Shown here in pieces: positions 48,282 to 62,659 of a stretch of 64,000 bases of DNA. Source of the DNA: Mantis religiosa (lineage: Eukaryota; Arthropoda; Insecta; Mantodea; Mantidae); assembly GCA_030765055.1 (NCBI GenBank), contig CM060952.1, positions 176,968,313-177,032,312 on the forward strand. Direction: 5' to 3'. The notes below the pieces were generated by a model. That model was given only the letters and a program-made list of their open reading frames with translations. It was not told the DNA's origin and searched no databases. How positions within the stretch are numbered: the stretch's first letter is position 1; each line of letters opens with the position of its first letter. The position numbers and the translations under genes were made by a program.

Positions 48282-49070
48282 ATGGACAGTGAAAGCATAA
48301 GACTAAAGGAATCTATAGCCAAGCATTCTAAGGCTATACGCGAAAAGTTGAGAGCGTTAAAAGGGCACCAGCTTGATACCCAGAGAGTAATGAGCGAGGC
48401 TCTTCAACCAGTAACAGAACCGCTGCGTGATATATTACAACTCCAGAAAAACAATACACCTACAACACCGGCGGAGGAAAGCAAGATAAAAAATAATGTG
48501 CCAGTTGAGGATGAGAAAAGAGAAAAAATAATTAGCTATCTCCAGAAAGTTCGAAAGTAGGACAGAAATGAATTAGATGCATCATATGGTTTAAGATACG
48601 AAGATGGTAGCTACATGCTGGGAAACAAGATCATTGACTTTATTAATAATCGAATTCGAGTAGGTGAAGAAGCGTATGAGGTTACACCTGGATTAAGTGA
48701 ACTCATTTTTAAGAGGATCCCTGAAATGCATGCATATACAGAAGAGGATCTGGATACTTATGGAAAAATACTGAGATCAACTCTAGTGCATCGGCGAAAC
48801 TATAGCAAGCATGGACAGCTGAGGGCGGGCAATTCATACAAGTATAAAAGTGTTATACGTCCATTAGTGAAGAAACACAAAGGTTTAGGATTGGAGTGGA
48901 AGGAGCATCGTCCTGGCGCAGAGCAAGACTACATCTATTGGAACGACCCCAACGACCTGGTAAATCGCCTCAGGCTTCTAGTTGCATCTAGGGACGCAGG
49001 AAATAACAATCATACCCAAGAAATTAGGGAGATAATTCAAGAACTGAAATCGGCTAAAATTATAGCATGA
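48282..49070 (+). CDS. Conserved Polinton protein of unknown function, interrupted by an in-frame UAG
   Basis: One frame from ATG 48282 to TGA 49068-49070, broken only by TAG at 48558-48560. The N-terminal 92 aa are charged and helical (coiled-coil-like). After the stop, sequence reading YGLRYEDGSYMLGN, then TPGLSELIF, then HRRNYSKHGQLRAGNSYKYK continues without interruption; this is a pattern I recognise from widespread Polinton-linked hypothetical proteins of invertebrates, normally carried as one protein. The stop therefore looks like a nonsense mutation, or readthrough is used. It overlaps the integrase start by ATGA, so the two were likely translated from one mRNA. Confidence 0.7.
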
Positions 49071-49990
49071 CCCAAGTAAAGCAACATATAGCTAGTGAAC
49101 TTCATGCTCCTTCACGGAGGAATTTTTTACGACGCAAGATCATCAGTAAAGGACTACATGATCTGGTGCAGATTGACCTGGTGGAGATGATACCGCATGC
49201 AAGAATAAATAAGAACTTCAAATATATGCTTATTGCAGTCAACTTCTACTCTAAAATGGCGTATGCCAAGCCATTAAAGACCAAGTCGGGGCTCCAAGTT
49301 TCAAAGGCTATGGAGGATATATTACATGACATGAAAACACCTCCCAGACATATACAGAGTGATAACGGGAAAGAATTTTATAACAAACACTTCAAGAATT
49401 TAATGGAGAAGTATAATATCAATCACTACAGTACTTATACACATGTCAAGGCTGCAGCCGTGGAACGGTTAATAAGAACATTAAAGAATATGATGTATCG
49501 AGAGTTACTAGCCCAAGGTTCCTACAAGTGGCTAGATCTCTTGCCTAGAATCATTGCAAAATACAATGACACTTACCACACCACTATCCGAATGAAGCCT
49601 CGTGAAGTGCAGAACAATGATCTTCTTTTGTCTGTTTACAACTATGATGAGCCGCCAATAGAGAAGAGGAGTGCCAGAAAGTTTAGTGTTGGTGATTATG
49701 TGAGGATATCAAAAAATAAAGGACATTTTGAAAAGGGGTTTGAACCAAACTGGAGCGTTGAAATCTTCAAAGTGGCTAAGGTGAAGCAAACCAATCCTGT
49801 CACATACCTTCTAAAGGATAAGGACGGCGAGGAAATAAAGGGAGCCTTCTACGGTCATGAACTTCACTCAACATTATTTCCCAACACTTATTTGGTTGAG
49901 AAGATCTTGAGGCACCAAGGAAACAGGATTCTTGTGAAGTGGTAAGGATTCCCTAATAGCCAGTGGATTGACAGGAAGGATTTATTGTAA
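49067..49990 (+). CDS. Polinton integrase (rve DDE) with chromodomain cut by an in-frame UAA
   Basis: Integrates the linear element DNA. The 292-aa ORF has catalytic Asp37 in QIDLVEM, Asp99 in QSDNGKEF and Glu133 in AAVERLIRT (33 residues between the last two, slightly fewer than the common 35). The C-terminus enters a chromodomain (TYLVEKILRHQGNRILVKW), where TAA (49943-49945) interrupts it; the same frame continues GFPNSQWIDRKDLL to TAA 49988-49990, which is how such chromodomains normally proceed. The truncation removes only the end of the chromodomain. Start ATG 49067 overlaps the upstream stop (ATGA). AATAAA follows at 50008. Confidence 0.93.
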
Positions 49991-50007
49991 AAAAACAATC
50001 ATAGTGA

Positions 50008-50013
50008 AATAAA
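50008..50013 (+). terminator. Poly(A) signal after the integrase
   Basis: AATAAA 18 bp past the end of the full integrase frame, in the 200-bp gap between the convergent integrase and polymerase genes. Confidence 0.65.
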
Positions 50014-50047
50014 GAACACTGCATCTCAAAACATATATGTATGTTTT

Positions 50048-50053
50048 TTTATT
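50048..50053 (-). terminator. Poly(A) signal of the PolB gene
   Basis: AATAAA on the minus strand, 137 nt past the polymerase stop codon at 50190. Confidence 0.6.
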
Positions 50054-50189
50054 TTCTGAAAAGTTCCTATCCCTTTAAGAATAGTATTTACAATAAAATA
50101 ATAATAAATAAATAAAAAGTATACATTTATACATATATACATATGTACACTGAGATGGAGATGAGGCATCCGAGTTATGGTGAAATGTC

Positions 50190-53100
50190 TCATGGAGACC
50201 TGAGGGAATAATGGCCCCACGCAAGTGTTGCATGGGAGCCATCAATAAGCTTACGCTTAGTGTCTCCTCCGTGCAATGCAATTTTATTAATTTCGACCGT
50301 CGAAACTTTATGTTTGGTGCTTCTGAAGCAAATTTGTTTAGCCAAAAATTTTTTATTCAAATCCAGCAGACACTCGAAATATTTCTCAAAGGTGATTGTT
50401 CGCATTCCACCTTTGGTAGTCCCCTTCGCCTTCATAACCGTTTGTTTGTCATATTTATAGCTGTAGAGCTTTGCTCTGAGACCAACATATTCGGTCATCA
50501 CCCTTCCACCCAATTCATCTTTAAACAACCCAATCTTTTTCTTATTGGCCGGCTTTATCCCATATACATTATCGGGTGCATAATTTGAGGTATCAAAAAG
50601 GTGGGGATGCATCTTCATGAAGTGGTATATATCGGAACTTGTTTCCAGAATGAATGAATCTGTGTCCATATAATCCAGGACAAGATCATTCAGATGGGGT
50701 TTCATTACATGATAAAAAAAATCATACATAATAAATTTTGAGATGTCTAAAATCGCCTGACCAATATAGATTGGCTTGTTCATGAGGATCTCCTCTCTAG
50801 CCAACTCTATGCCAACCAAGTTTTCATGGAAAAGAATGCTCCTTATATACGTTGGACGTGCCGTATATTTCCGCGCTTGCTTCCAGGCAGTTACTATACG
50901 GAAATCACGGTGGTTACGCACGTTTTCCATAAACTTGCCGTACACAGCGTTGTTCATTTTCTTTCAGAGGTTTTGACCAAACTTAGAAGTTTCCCTGGCT
51001 CGCTTATTGTCATTAAGGTCAATATAAACCTTAAGCCATTTAGCTTGGTCATACGATACCACCCGATGAATATGTCTCAAAATCAGCCCTAATTCTAAGC
51101 ACTGCTGCAAGGTTTTATAATGCAAGACATATTTGCTTTTGTCAGTGAGACTTGCAATCAGTTTCTTGTATTGGCTGCCGGGTGGTATCTCACTCTGGGG
51201 GCAGAGAGGAAGATCATTATGGGCGTCGTGGAGATGGCCAGGATACTCTAGATCTACTTCTAGAACATATCCTGTCTTGGATTCCTCGGGGATCCTGGCG
51301 AAGTTTATGCCCTCTATTTCATTCCTCTCAAGCCATCTCAGGTTGCCATGCGGTAAAGTTCTGGCCATGAAACAGCCATATAAGTTATTAGCATCCAAGT
51401 ATGCTAGAAAGTTCCTTTTTTGATCAGGCTTATAGTCTGACATATATTCATGGTTGGCTTTGGAGTATCGCTTTGATGCTGTGCAAAGACCCCCACGAAT
51501 ACCTTTCTCGAAAAATTCTAGCATACCGGGATCCGATAGTAACTCTAATTCGACTCCAGTTGTTTTCAGCATGGCGTCGAAAGCTAGCGATGGTAAGGTG
51601 TAGTACCATGCTGGGTCCAGATGATACATCTCCAGTGACAAGTCTCTAAACTTTTCAAAAGCATCCGCTAAAAGAAGCGTATCCGTCTTCAAATAAAGAT
51701 CACTATATTCCCCGAGATTCTTTATGTTGAATGTGCTCCACACCTTAAGCGCATGGCCATATTCCTCTTCCGAAATACCATCGAAAAGCTCGATGGGTGG
51801 AAGCTCCTCTTCTTGGAGCTTTTCGACAGAATCCAGATAAGTATATGGAAATATTCCCTTGCACTTCATTAGCTGCAGGTGTTCTGGGTTCGAATACTCG
51901 GCATTAGTGACCTTGAAGTCATCGTCATCTAGCATATCAGCTAGGCAGGATAACCTATCATCAAGAAACTTGTAGCTGTCGAGGAACCTGAATTCTATGC
52001 CCCTATACCTTTTGCTAAATGCAATATAACGTTCAGAAGATTGTGCTATACATGATATGTTCCCATTGTCATAAGCCATGTGCCTTATCAAGAAGTGGCT
52101 ATCATAATTGCTTAAGCAATGAAAGAAAATTGGAATGAAGTTCGGCAATTTCCTATTCAAATTGCAAGCATTATGCGCCGCTCCGAGATATGCTCCAGTG
52201 ATATGGCAATGGTCCCTCACCCTGATATCATCTATAGCAAAACCTTTCCTGCCTATATGACATTGATCAGCATTGGTGAAATCCAGCTCATTCAGGGGTG
52301 TCATTTGCAGTGGTACAATTTGCTTGTATACCTCAATGACTTCATCACCAATCTTCCTAAGTTCAGTGAAGAAGTCATCGAGTGCATTAGCACCTCTGAA
52401 GAGCTTAAATCGCGACAATGACTGGTCATGCCTTCATATAACTTTCAGCGCTATAGATATCGCCTCATGCTCTTGTATGGATCGGGTCCAGCTCTCTGTG
52501 TCTGAGGGCTCGCATGAGTGAACCTTCCTCAAAACAGATTCGATATCTGCATAAATAACAAAAGGTACAGGAGCAGACTTGGAATATGCATTAAACGACA
52601 AACTCTCACCCTGCGCAGGCATTTTGAGTGTCTGACATTTATTGCGTTTCAGTTTATGCAATCTCAAGGCATCCTCATTAGGACACCTTGTCATGCATGC
52701 CTCGCATAGCCACATTTTCTTGTGATGTGCAGTTATCTGACTTCTAATAAGCCTCGATATGTTGGTAATGGGGCAGTAATGAGACTTATCACCATCATCG
52801 ATGATCAGCAGGTTAACCTGGCTAGCCTTCCTCTCTGATGGTTTGCGAATAGACTCCACCGAGTTGTTGGCATTTAGAGCAAATACAGCTATAGATACAT
52901 CAGGATTTTGCTTCTCAAAACGTTCAATTTGATCAATTGGAAATGGGAATGTAATTTGCTCATAATTGAATGCTTTGAATAGCAAGTTCCTAGGGTACGA
53001 TGATGGAAGGCATCTATTTACCTTGGCGGGTAATTTTGAAGCCAACATGCACCAAGCGAAACAAAAATCATCATTATTCTTAATGTTAAGAATAGCCTTC

Positions 53101-53806
53101 TTCCTCGTGATGCATGCAGGCAACTCAATATACCCTGAAGCGCGAAGAGGATTATATTCTGCTGCGCTGTTTACTAGCGAGTGGATTGCGAACAAAGTCT
53201 TTGAACTTGCTTGGCCTTCAAAACAGGCTAGGTTTTCTAAAATTTCATTTTTCATTGCACGGAAGATATCATCCACGTTAGTTGATTGCTGGATCTCTTT
53301 AGTCTTGGAATTAAAATAAACCGATTCCACGTTTTCATGGTCAGGTGTCTGAATTAAGTATGAGGCGTTCAGTGAACAACTCATCTTTAATCCGGATATG
53401 CTCCTCTTTAATGTGGATTCAATTTCTCTAATAACGAGACTCTTGCATTCATCCAGAAACTCGCTGGGGACCATTATTCCCGCCGTATTTTCAATTTTGC
53501 TGTTGAAAATACGGCCCTTGAATGCTGACTCGATAGTTTTGCATTCTAGGTCAAAATGATCATTTCTACATACCCTTTCTGCTGGTGATGATGATGATGA
53601 TGATGATGATGAAGGAGATGGCCTGCAGAGACCTGAAGGCCCCGCCACTGCTTCCTCCTCCCTCCGGTTTCCTGTGTTCCTGATGGATGCGGGAGGGATG
53701 TGGTCTTCTTCGCTGCTGGTGTGACGGAGCCTCTTCGGGTCTCGCGCTGAAACCTCTGGTGCTGCTGGACGCTGGAGATCCTCCTGCACGGACATTGGTT
53801 CACCAT
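50190..53806 (-). CDS. Protein-primed DNA polymerase B, main exon, with two in-frame UGA codons
   Basis: Replicates the element. One frame of about 1,205 codons from a splice acceptor (AAAG at 53810-53807) to TAA at 50190, broken only by TGA at 52434-52436 and 50964-50966. N-terminal third: low-complexity Ser run, then a Polinton-specific region with a CxxC...H...C-like stretch (WLCEACMTRCPNEDALRLH). Exonuclease motifs: FVIYADIES (Exo I), LSNYDSHFLI (Exo II), YLKTDTLLLADAF (Exo III). Polymerase motifs: LAYLDANNLYGCFM (A), KKMNNAVYGKF (B), LDYMDTDSF (C). One UGA sits just after Exo I and the other just before motif B, so no single fragment keeps all catalytic motifs. An internal ATG at 53795 could start a version without upstream exons. 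Confidence 0.93.
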
Positions 53807-53903
53807 CTTTAATAAAAGAAACATGTAGCAATTACACAATAATAAAGAAAAACTAGACATATTAGCTACATATATTTGAAATAACAGTAAGACATCCAAT
53901 GTG

Positions 53904-56503
<2,600 letters not shown>

Positions 56504-56663
56504 ATGGAGAGGAAGGAGAAGAACGAAGGAGAAGGAGAAGAACGAAGGAGAAGGAGAAGAAGGAAGTGCAAGCAGTATAATATACATGTATATACGTTAA
56601 AGTACATTAATGGAAAGAATGCCTGCTTCTATTTAATGAAAATAATTTGTCAAATGCACTTAC

Positions 56664-56759
56664 ATTGCATGGGATGTAACAGCTCGCAGAGCCGGATCCT
56701 GTACACGCAATTGGTGCAACCGCACCATTCGGCTTCGTGATCTGGCATTGGTCCTGGCT
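56664..56759 (-). CDS. Upstream PolB-transcript exon with CxCxNCxYRI module (copy 2)
   Basis: 96-bp exon bounded by acceptor TTTCAG (56765-56760) and donor GTAAGT (56663-56658). In the frame set by the neighbouring exons it reads 32 codons without a stop, including EWCGCTNCVYRIRLCELL. Both flanking introns are phase 1 and the length is a multiple of three, so it could be skipped without changing frame. Its Cys motif matches that of the exon at 57444-57651, implying exon duplication. A resemblance to the Cys cluster of P2X7-type ballast domains is possible but weak. Confidence 0.6.
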
Positions 56760-57443
56760 CTGAAATCAGAGAAATTAATCATATTACTAGCTTAAAATCC
56801 TGTAAGAATAAATATAGTGAAACTAGCTCTACTATCGGCAATGATATAATTGAAAAACACACACAATGATAGCTAATGCAAATTCCTTTTCTTATATTCC
56901 AATATTATTACACTACAACCTGCTTTGCAACACTAAAAAAGTGCTTGAAGCATAAACCATTTCATTATACTCTATTTCTTAGTTGGCGGATGGCTGTAAA
57001 TGTAGATAAGCGTATTGCGCATTATATGCCTTTGATATATAGCTTTCTAATATATAAATGATACAGAGACTACGTTTATTTGAAACTATATCCATTTTGT
57101 CAATTACAGTTATTCTTTATCTGCTATACAACACATATGAGACCAAAAGTTAAAATTTAAAATGTAAAATTTGAAAGTAAAATAACTAAATTAATATATA
57201 CAAAAAATAACTATATATACTTGAAGATCTCAATTAGAGAATTTATTTGAGTATAAATTCGCCTATGTTCAGGTCCTTAGTTTAAAAGTTACAATAGTGT
57301 GACCTATGTCTTATCGACCAGGAGATGCGGTGGAAAAACTAATAAATAATTACCACAATCTTCTGAAAGAAACTCATAGTTGCATGCAATGGGGAAGGTG
57401 GTAAAAAGTAAAAATACAAAACAATGAAAAGAGAATTGCATAC

Positions 57444-57651
57444 CGGCATTAGCGTTTTCAAGCCACTCTAGTGCGATCCTATAGCCGCAATTCCGACAGG
57501 AACATTCATCTTGAAAATCTGGGGGTGGTGGAATGATGTAATCCACCCCAGACAATATTGGCGACGCTGGTGATCCTTGCTCGCTGTCGGGAGCTTTACG
57601 CTTTCTGCCGGCCAGGGTCAATTTATTTACCCAATTTTTTCTTGGATGCAT
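57444..57651 (-). CDS. First coding exon of the PolB transcript: basic leader plus CxCxNCxYRI module (copy 1)
   Basis: Begins ATG 57651 (MHPRKNWVNKLTLAGRKRK, basic and possibly nuclear-targeting), then a Pro-rich linker with PPPPDFQDE, then CSCRNCGYRIALEW. 69 codons plus one base to a GTATGC donor at 57443. An acceptor (TTTCAG ending at 57661) lies 9 bp before the ATG. The frame joins correctly to the 56664-56759 exon and from there to the polymerase frame. Alternatively these two exons form a separate small Cys-rich protein; transcript data would decide. Confidence 0.6.
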
Positions 57652-57873
57652 CTTGTTTTCCTGAAATAATAGAGATTACGGTATAATTATGAAGCAATGA
57701 GCATCTTATAAGTTAATAATTTCAATTGTGATTTGAACGAGAAATATTCTTGAAAAATGCACGGAGTCTATACATCTTTTATCACTGATAAGAGAAAATT
57801 CCCTTCAATATATTTTCTTGCAAATAAACACTCTCTGTAATTATATCACTGTAATTATAAATGAATCGCTTAC

Positions 57874-57956
57874 CTTTTTATAAATGAAGTCTGGATGAAT
57901 ATCCCGAAGAAGGAAAAATTGTTGTCTGATGTGTTGCCTGCGCACTATTACAGACT
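57874..57956 (-). other. Predicted 5'UTR exon of the PolB transcript
   Basis: Runs from the initiator A (57956) to donor AAG/GTAAGC (57873). It contains no ATG. The intron would end at 57661, just before the first coding exon. Confidence 0.5.
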
Positions 57957-57989
57957 GAATAATGTGTCTATCAGACAATCGTTTTTATA
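57954..57989 (-). promoter_or_regulatory. PolB promoter: TATAAAAA + TCAGTC initiator
   Basis: Minus strand TATAAAAA at 57989-57982 and TTCAGTC with A at 57956, 33 bp downstream. This is the same box pair as the ATPase promoter in this element. Confidence 0.7.
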
Positions 57990-59333
57990 GCGATTTCAAA
58001 ATCCTCCCCTCCACTAGTCTAGCGAGCCCTGTATAGAGCATTTTGAGACTTTAGGTTTTCCCTCTCCCCTCTGTCATCCAAAGATATTTCCTTTTCTACG
58101 CGCGGTACAGTCTGAAAAAGATGTTGTAACTGCAAATGACGCTTCTCCTCAGTACATTCGTATACATGTTTGCTTGTTTGCGAGTATGTGTATGTGTGCG
58201 TGCGTGTGTGCATGTGAGTGTGTATGACTATGTGCGTATGTGTACGTGTATGTATGTGTGTATGTGTGTGCATGCGTGTGTGTGTGTGTGTGAAAATGTG
58301 TGGGCGTGTATGTCTGATATATTCATTTTAAACCATTTGTTTCATGCGTACACTATTTATATTCAGATTTATTTGAGTTACATCCATGAGATTCGAACCT
58401 AGATCCAATGGCTATTAACCGGCGAAGTTACTTTTTATTTTCCCATCAATTTTCATGTTATTCTATAGATGGAGTACTATTTACGTTCTTAGCCAGAGGA
58501 CTATTTATTTCAAATGATTTTTAAAAATTAGCATTAATTGCTGGCACCTGCATTGGTCATAAACATTGAAAGTAAAAGAATGGTATTGATTTCCAAGTGT
58601 GATCAATTTAAATTTTCTCTAAGTGGTGTACATTCGTTATTACGGTTCACCAATTACGGTTATCTTTTCATTCTTAGCGCTGAAACCCTTTTACAAAAAC
58701 TGAAGAATGTTCTCCTACAAGCAACTGTAAATGAAGAAATACATTACATATTTCCTTGAATGGGAGATTATTTGGAGTCCTTTAATGTAGTTAATTAAAT
58801 TCCCAGTTGGCCTTCACTGACCACATGCGGTTGTGTGTCACTTTTGCACAGAATTTGGTCTTTTCTCCGAAAATTTTTTGTTTCCTCTCTCACTCCCTCC
58901 CTCTCTCTTTCTTTCCCTCTCCTTGGTGCTTGCTTGTACATGTGTGTGTGTGTGTGTGTGTGTATGAAGCAACCGCTTCCAGAGTATACTTTTGAGTCTG
59001 ATATATTAAGTAATCCTCTATCTAATTATCTCGTGAAAATCAGTTCGCAGATAGATCAGAAAAAAAAGCTAGCGCAAATGCTTTAGAATATTAGCAGGTA
59101 TTAAGAATAATGTATACGTAAATGAAGTGTTCCACCTAAATTCAAACTCTGTATCTTTAAGCCCATGAAGAAAATAAAAAAACTTTTTTTTTGTCATAAG
59201 CAGTTCTAAGAAGGCCCACGTTGTAATCTTAGTAAACGAGAGAAGAAAACATTCGTAACGCGATTAAAAACAAAGTGAAAATAAGTTTAAAGTATGTGTG
59301 GGTGTGTCTAGCTTAGTTATCCATAATTTCACA
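57990..59333. other. Polinton right-arm non-coding region
   Basis: No supported gene. Holds TG-rich tracts at about 58169-58293 and (TG)n at 58940-58965; short ORFs here are low-complexity or unsupported. Confidence 0.6.
58169..58293. repeat. Imperfect (TG)n microsatellite
   Basis: Alternating TG, TATG and TGCG tract on the plus strand. Confidence 0.85.
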
Positions 59334-60077
59334 AATAAAGAATCTTTGTCGAGTAACAGTTGGCCGATCTCATCTCCCCCTTCCACAGACGCCAGATGTA
59401 GCGAAGCAGGTTAACAACCGGTAGGATAGAGAACCATCAGCCCCTACTCCAGTTGTGAGGGTTGGGTAAACTTATGGTGACGCTAATGTGTGTTACAAGC
59501 CACAGTTTGGCGATTTCTTGTTACAAGTTTGGGGGCTTGGACACATAGACGCGGTGGAGCGAGACAGTTTTCCATCATGCTTACACCTGCAACATAAATG
59601 TGTCTCTCTTGACATAACCCACGGCGCAGTAATTGTCAGATCAGAATTGATGGGACCCATTAATTTTTATAAGAAAGACCTTCAAGTTTCACATGACTGC
59701 TTGTCGGTGCACTCACACCCCTACCAAAAAACCATGGTAATGCATTTCAGTGTTTTGTCCCACATAATCTTTGTCGAGTAACAGGTGGCCGATCTCATCT
59801 CCCCCTTCCACAGACACTAGATGTCGCGAAGTCTGTATCTGAAACATACATTTACAATAATTTATGACATCCCTTAAAAATCTCTGGGAATGCATTTCAG
59901 TGTTTTCTCCCGCATAATCTTTGTCGAGTAACAGGAGGGCAATCTCAGGCCCCTTATTTATGAGGGTCATTAAACATGGCTGCATCCTTTCACATAACAT
60001 CGACGTCGGTTAACCATTAACAGATGTTCAATCCAACATATCACAGAAACCTCTCGAGACATGTATGCCCCTTCCAT
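59334..60077. repeat. Subterminal tandem/dispersed repeat array of the Polinton right arm
   Basis: A unit containing ATAATCTTTGTCGAGTAACAG followed by a GGCCGATCTCATCTCCCCC-type stretch is seen at about 59336-59405, 59762-59833 and (truncated) 59912-59950, before the TIR copy at about 60083. Between the second and third copies the spacer (GGGAATGCATTTCAGTGTTTT) is also repeated, giving a period near 150 bp. The same spacer type exists just inside the left TIR. A role in end recognition or replication is only inference. Confidence 0.8.
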
Positions 60078-60348
60078 AACACATAATCTTTGTCAAGTAA
60101 CAGGTGGCCGATCTCATCTCCCCCTTCCACAGACGCCAGATGTCACGACGCCTGTATCTAGAACGTACATATACAATAATTTATGGCTTCCATTAAAAAA
60201 AAAGCCCTGGGAATGCGCGCCGAGACATGTCTGTCCCTTCCATACCACCTGCAACATCTTGGGTGGTCCTCACCCCCCTCCCCTCCCCCCTCCCACCGAC
60301 GTCGGCGTCGCGACGTCTAGTATCTAGAACGTACATAAAAAGACTACT
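60078..60348 (-). repeat. Polinton right terminal inverted repeat
   Basis: 271 bp, the inverted partner of 40919-41188. It ends GACTACT at 60348 and is followed at once by ATTTGT, the same hexamer that precedes the left end. Confidence 0.95.
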
Positions 60349-60354
60349 ATTTGT

Positions 60355-60951
60355 GTATTTTTAATTCATATTATATTACATTTACCATGGTGGAGAAATT
60401 ATACAAAAGTACTACATACTGTAAAGAAAAGTGTTGCAAAGACGAAATTACTCACTTAAGAACTCTACGTTCTAAAGTACCTCGCACTAGCAGCTATGCA
60501 GGAGAGGAAGCACGCTGGACACACACTCTCTTCGGCTAGTGATGTCCTGTATAAAGAACCGCTGGATGCAGTAACTAGGACGCCTCAAAGCCTTCTTTGA
60601 GCTCCAGGAGTTACATACCTAGTAATGCGAAGGCATAGAACGACTTTCTATTAAGGTGATTTATTCTTTATTAATCACTCTGCACCCTTCAAAATGCTGA
60701 AAGTATTTCTACTGAACTTTTAATTCACAATGGACTCTTTATCTTTTCTCTAAGCCCCCTTCCTCTCTCTCACACTCTCTCATACACATATTATAGTACT
60801 GATTTCTCTACCGCGTACGTACTAGGTAGAGGAAGAAATGCATTTCATCCAAAAGACCCCTTGAATTATAAGAGCATTCTAGATAAAGGTACATATGTGG
60901 TTGGTATGTGTCTGTCCATTGCACGTGTGTGTGTGTCTGTGTGTGTGTGTC

Positions 60952-60984
<33 letters not shown>

Positions 60985-61157
60985 ACGTGTGTGTTAGTGA
61001 TCAGCTTAACTAAAGTAAAAAGTCGGATAAATGATAAACCTGATAAAAAGTTTAAGTACCTTTCAAACCTACAACAGGAAGGTACTCAAAACCCTTCCAT
61101 TAAAAAGTCGTTGTCAGGGCAAGTTTTCGATAAATTTTTATTTGACCAAAAATAGCT
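60355..61157. other. Right flank of the Polinton, no gene recognised
   Basis: Holds the (TG)n tract; otherwise featureless. Confidence 0.5.
60924..60995. repeat. (TG)n microsatellite
   Basis: GTGTGTGTCTGTGTGTG-type tract right of the Polinton. Confidence 0.9.
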
Positions 61158-61692
61158 AGTTAAGTGCAGAGGTTCTACTCCCATTAATCCTGGACCTTAG
61201 GACCAAGGACCAGGGCCTTCTTCTAGCCGGGAGCGATGGATACTCCGGGGGGGGGGGGGGTCTTTCCATGGGGCAATACCTTGAGTCTAAAAGCCCCCAC
61301 CCGCTGAGCACAACGTCAAGACGAGATGGAAGTGGATACGTCACTTACGCGCGTCAACCCCGCAGGGAAGACTACCGAAAACATCGGTGGGGCCGCCTGG
61401 TTATCCAGCACACGTTCTACTAACTCTGCAGTACCCGAGACTTATAAGGCAACCATCTACACCCTCCGGGCGGCCGTAGCCTGGCCATAGGTACCCAATT
61501 CCCCGTGGGTGTCGGAAACACACTGCCCCTCGAGTCCAACCCAATCCTAACAACTCCCCGACGGGAGGGGCTTGGCAGTTCAGCCCGAGGTTCCTCTTGT
61601 AACGTCAGAGTTACCACGTGTGCTAAGGATCCGCAGCGCCCGCACCTCGGCAGCTGAAGGGGACGGATCCACTCCCCTATGGGAGATAAAAT
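61158..61692 (-). repeat. GC-rich dispersed repeat (family F), inverted copy right of the Polinton
   Basis: Inverted, diverged match to 40222-40832, with a G12-type run at about 61249. About 800 bp beyond the right target duplication. Confidence 0.75.
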
Positions 61693-61729
61693 TAACTGAA
61701 ACAATTTTGATTAAAATAATATTAAACAA

Positions 61730-61852
61730 GCGGGATGTCTCAGGCAATTTCGTCTGGGGAAGCCCCGGGTTATATTCCCGTGGCCGACCTACCTAACCCA
61801 TGTTTTTTCCCGGGGGTTTTTCCAGGTCACCAGGCGAATGCGGGGTAAATAT
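61730..61852 (+). mobile_element. SINE family C, 5' fragment
   Basis: AAGCGGGATGTCTCAGGCAA head and GTGGCCGACCTACC block; truncated after the GGCGAATGCGGGGTAAAT part. Confidence 0.65.
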
Positions 61853-62659
61853 AGCGGGATCTTTACAGGCTGCATTTGTTTGAATTGCTCAAAACTTTGT
61901 CATTTTTAAAGTATTGTAAGTATTCAATGGCTTTTATTAGTGTCATGAAAAGAGTATGGAATTCTAGGACCATTAATGAGCAGTTTTAAAATATTGGACT
62001 CTCAGTATGTCCCTTGTGTCTGTAACAAAATATGCAGTTGAGCTATTTATGTAAAAGTTATTATAATTTTATTTATTATTAAGAAAAATATTTATACATA
62101 ATTTTTAAATAATAGTACCTTGTTATAGTAGTGACTATAAAGAGGGATAGTCGACAGAGAAAGTGAACACTGTAGTGGAATGTGTGAGTGCGTAAAAGGT
62201 GTCGATAATGGTACCGGATCATACTAACAAACTCTTACGTGCAATTCTTTGCCTAGGTTTGATAACCGGAAGAGTGAAGTGTTGGCTATAAAAATATGAA
62301 TATAGAAATATACACATAGGCCAGCTGCATATTTTTGTATTTCATTTGAGCTTTTTGACATGCCATGCTGCTGAGAAGAACATAAATTTATCTCAGACTG
62401 CATTTGAACTGTAATCGTCTAAGGTGGTCCAATCCCAAAACAAACCAAATTGACAAGAGAATTGCAGTATTAGACACAATAAAAGAGGGAAACACGATAA
62501 AAAAGAGAAAACATCACTTATCCTTAACAAATCATGCCACGTAACCGTGACCGAAAATCGCGTTTCGGATTGGATTGACATGGAGGAACTCGGCACTGCC
62601 GAGACTAGAATAGATAGGTCTATTATAGACTAAATTAGATCTATTATATATAAACTAGA
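61853..62659. other. Nothing recognised
   Basis: AT-rich spacer between SINE C fragments. Confidence 0.5.
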
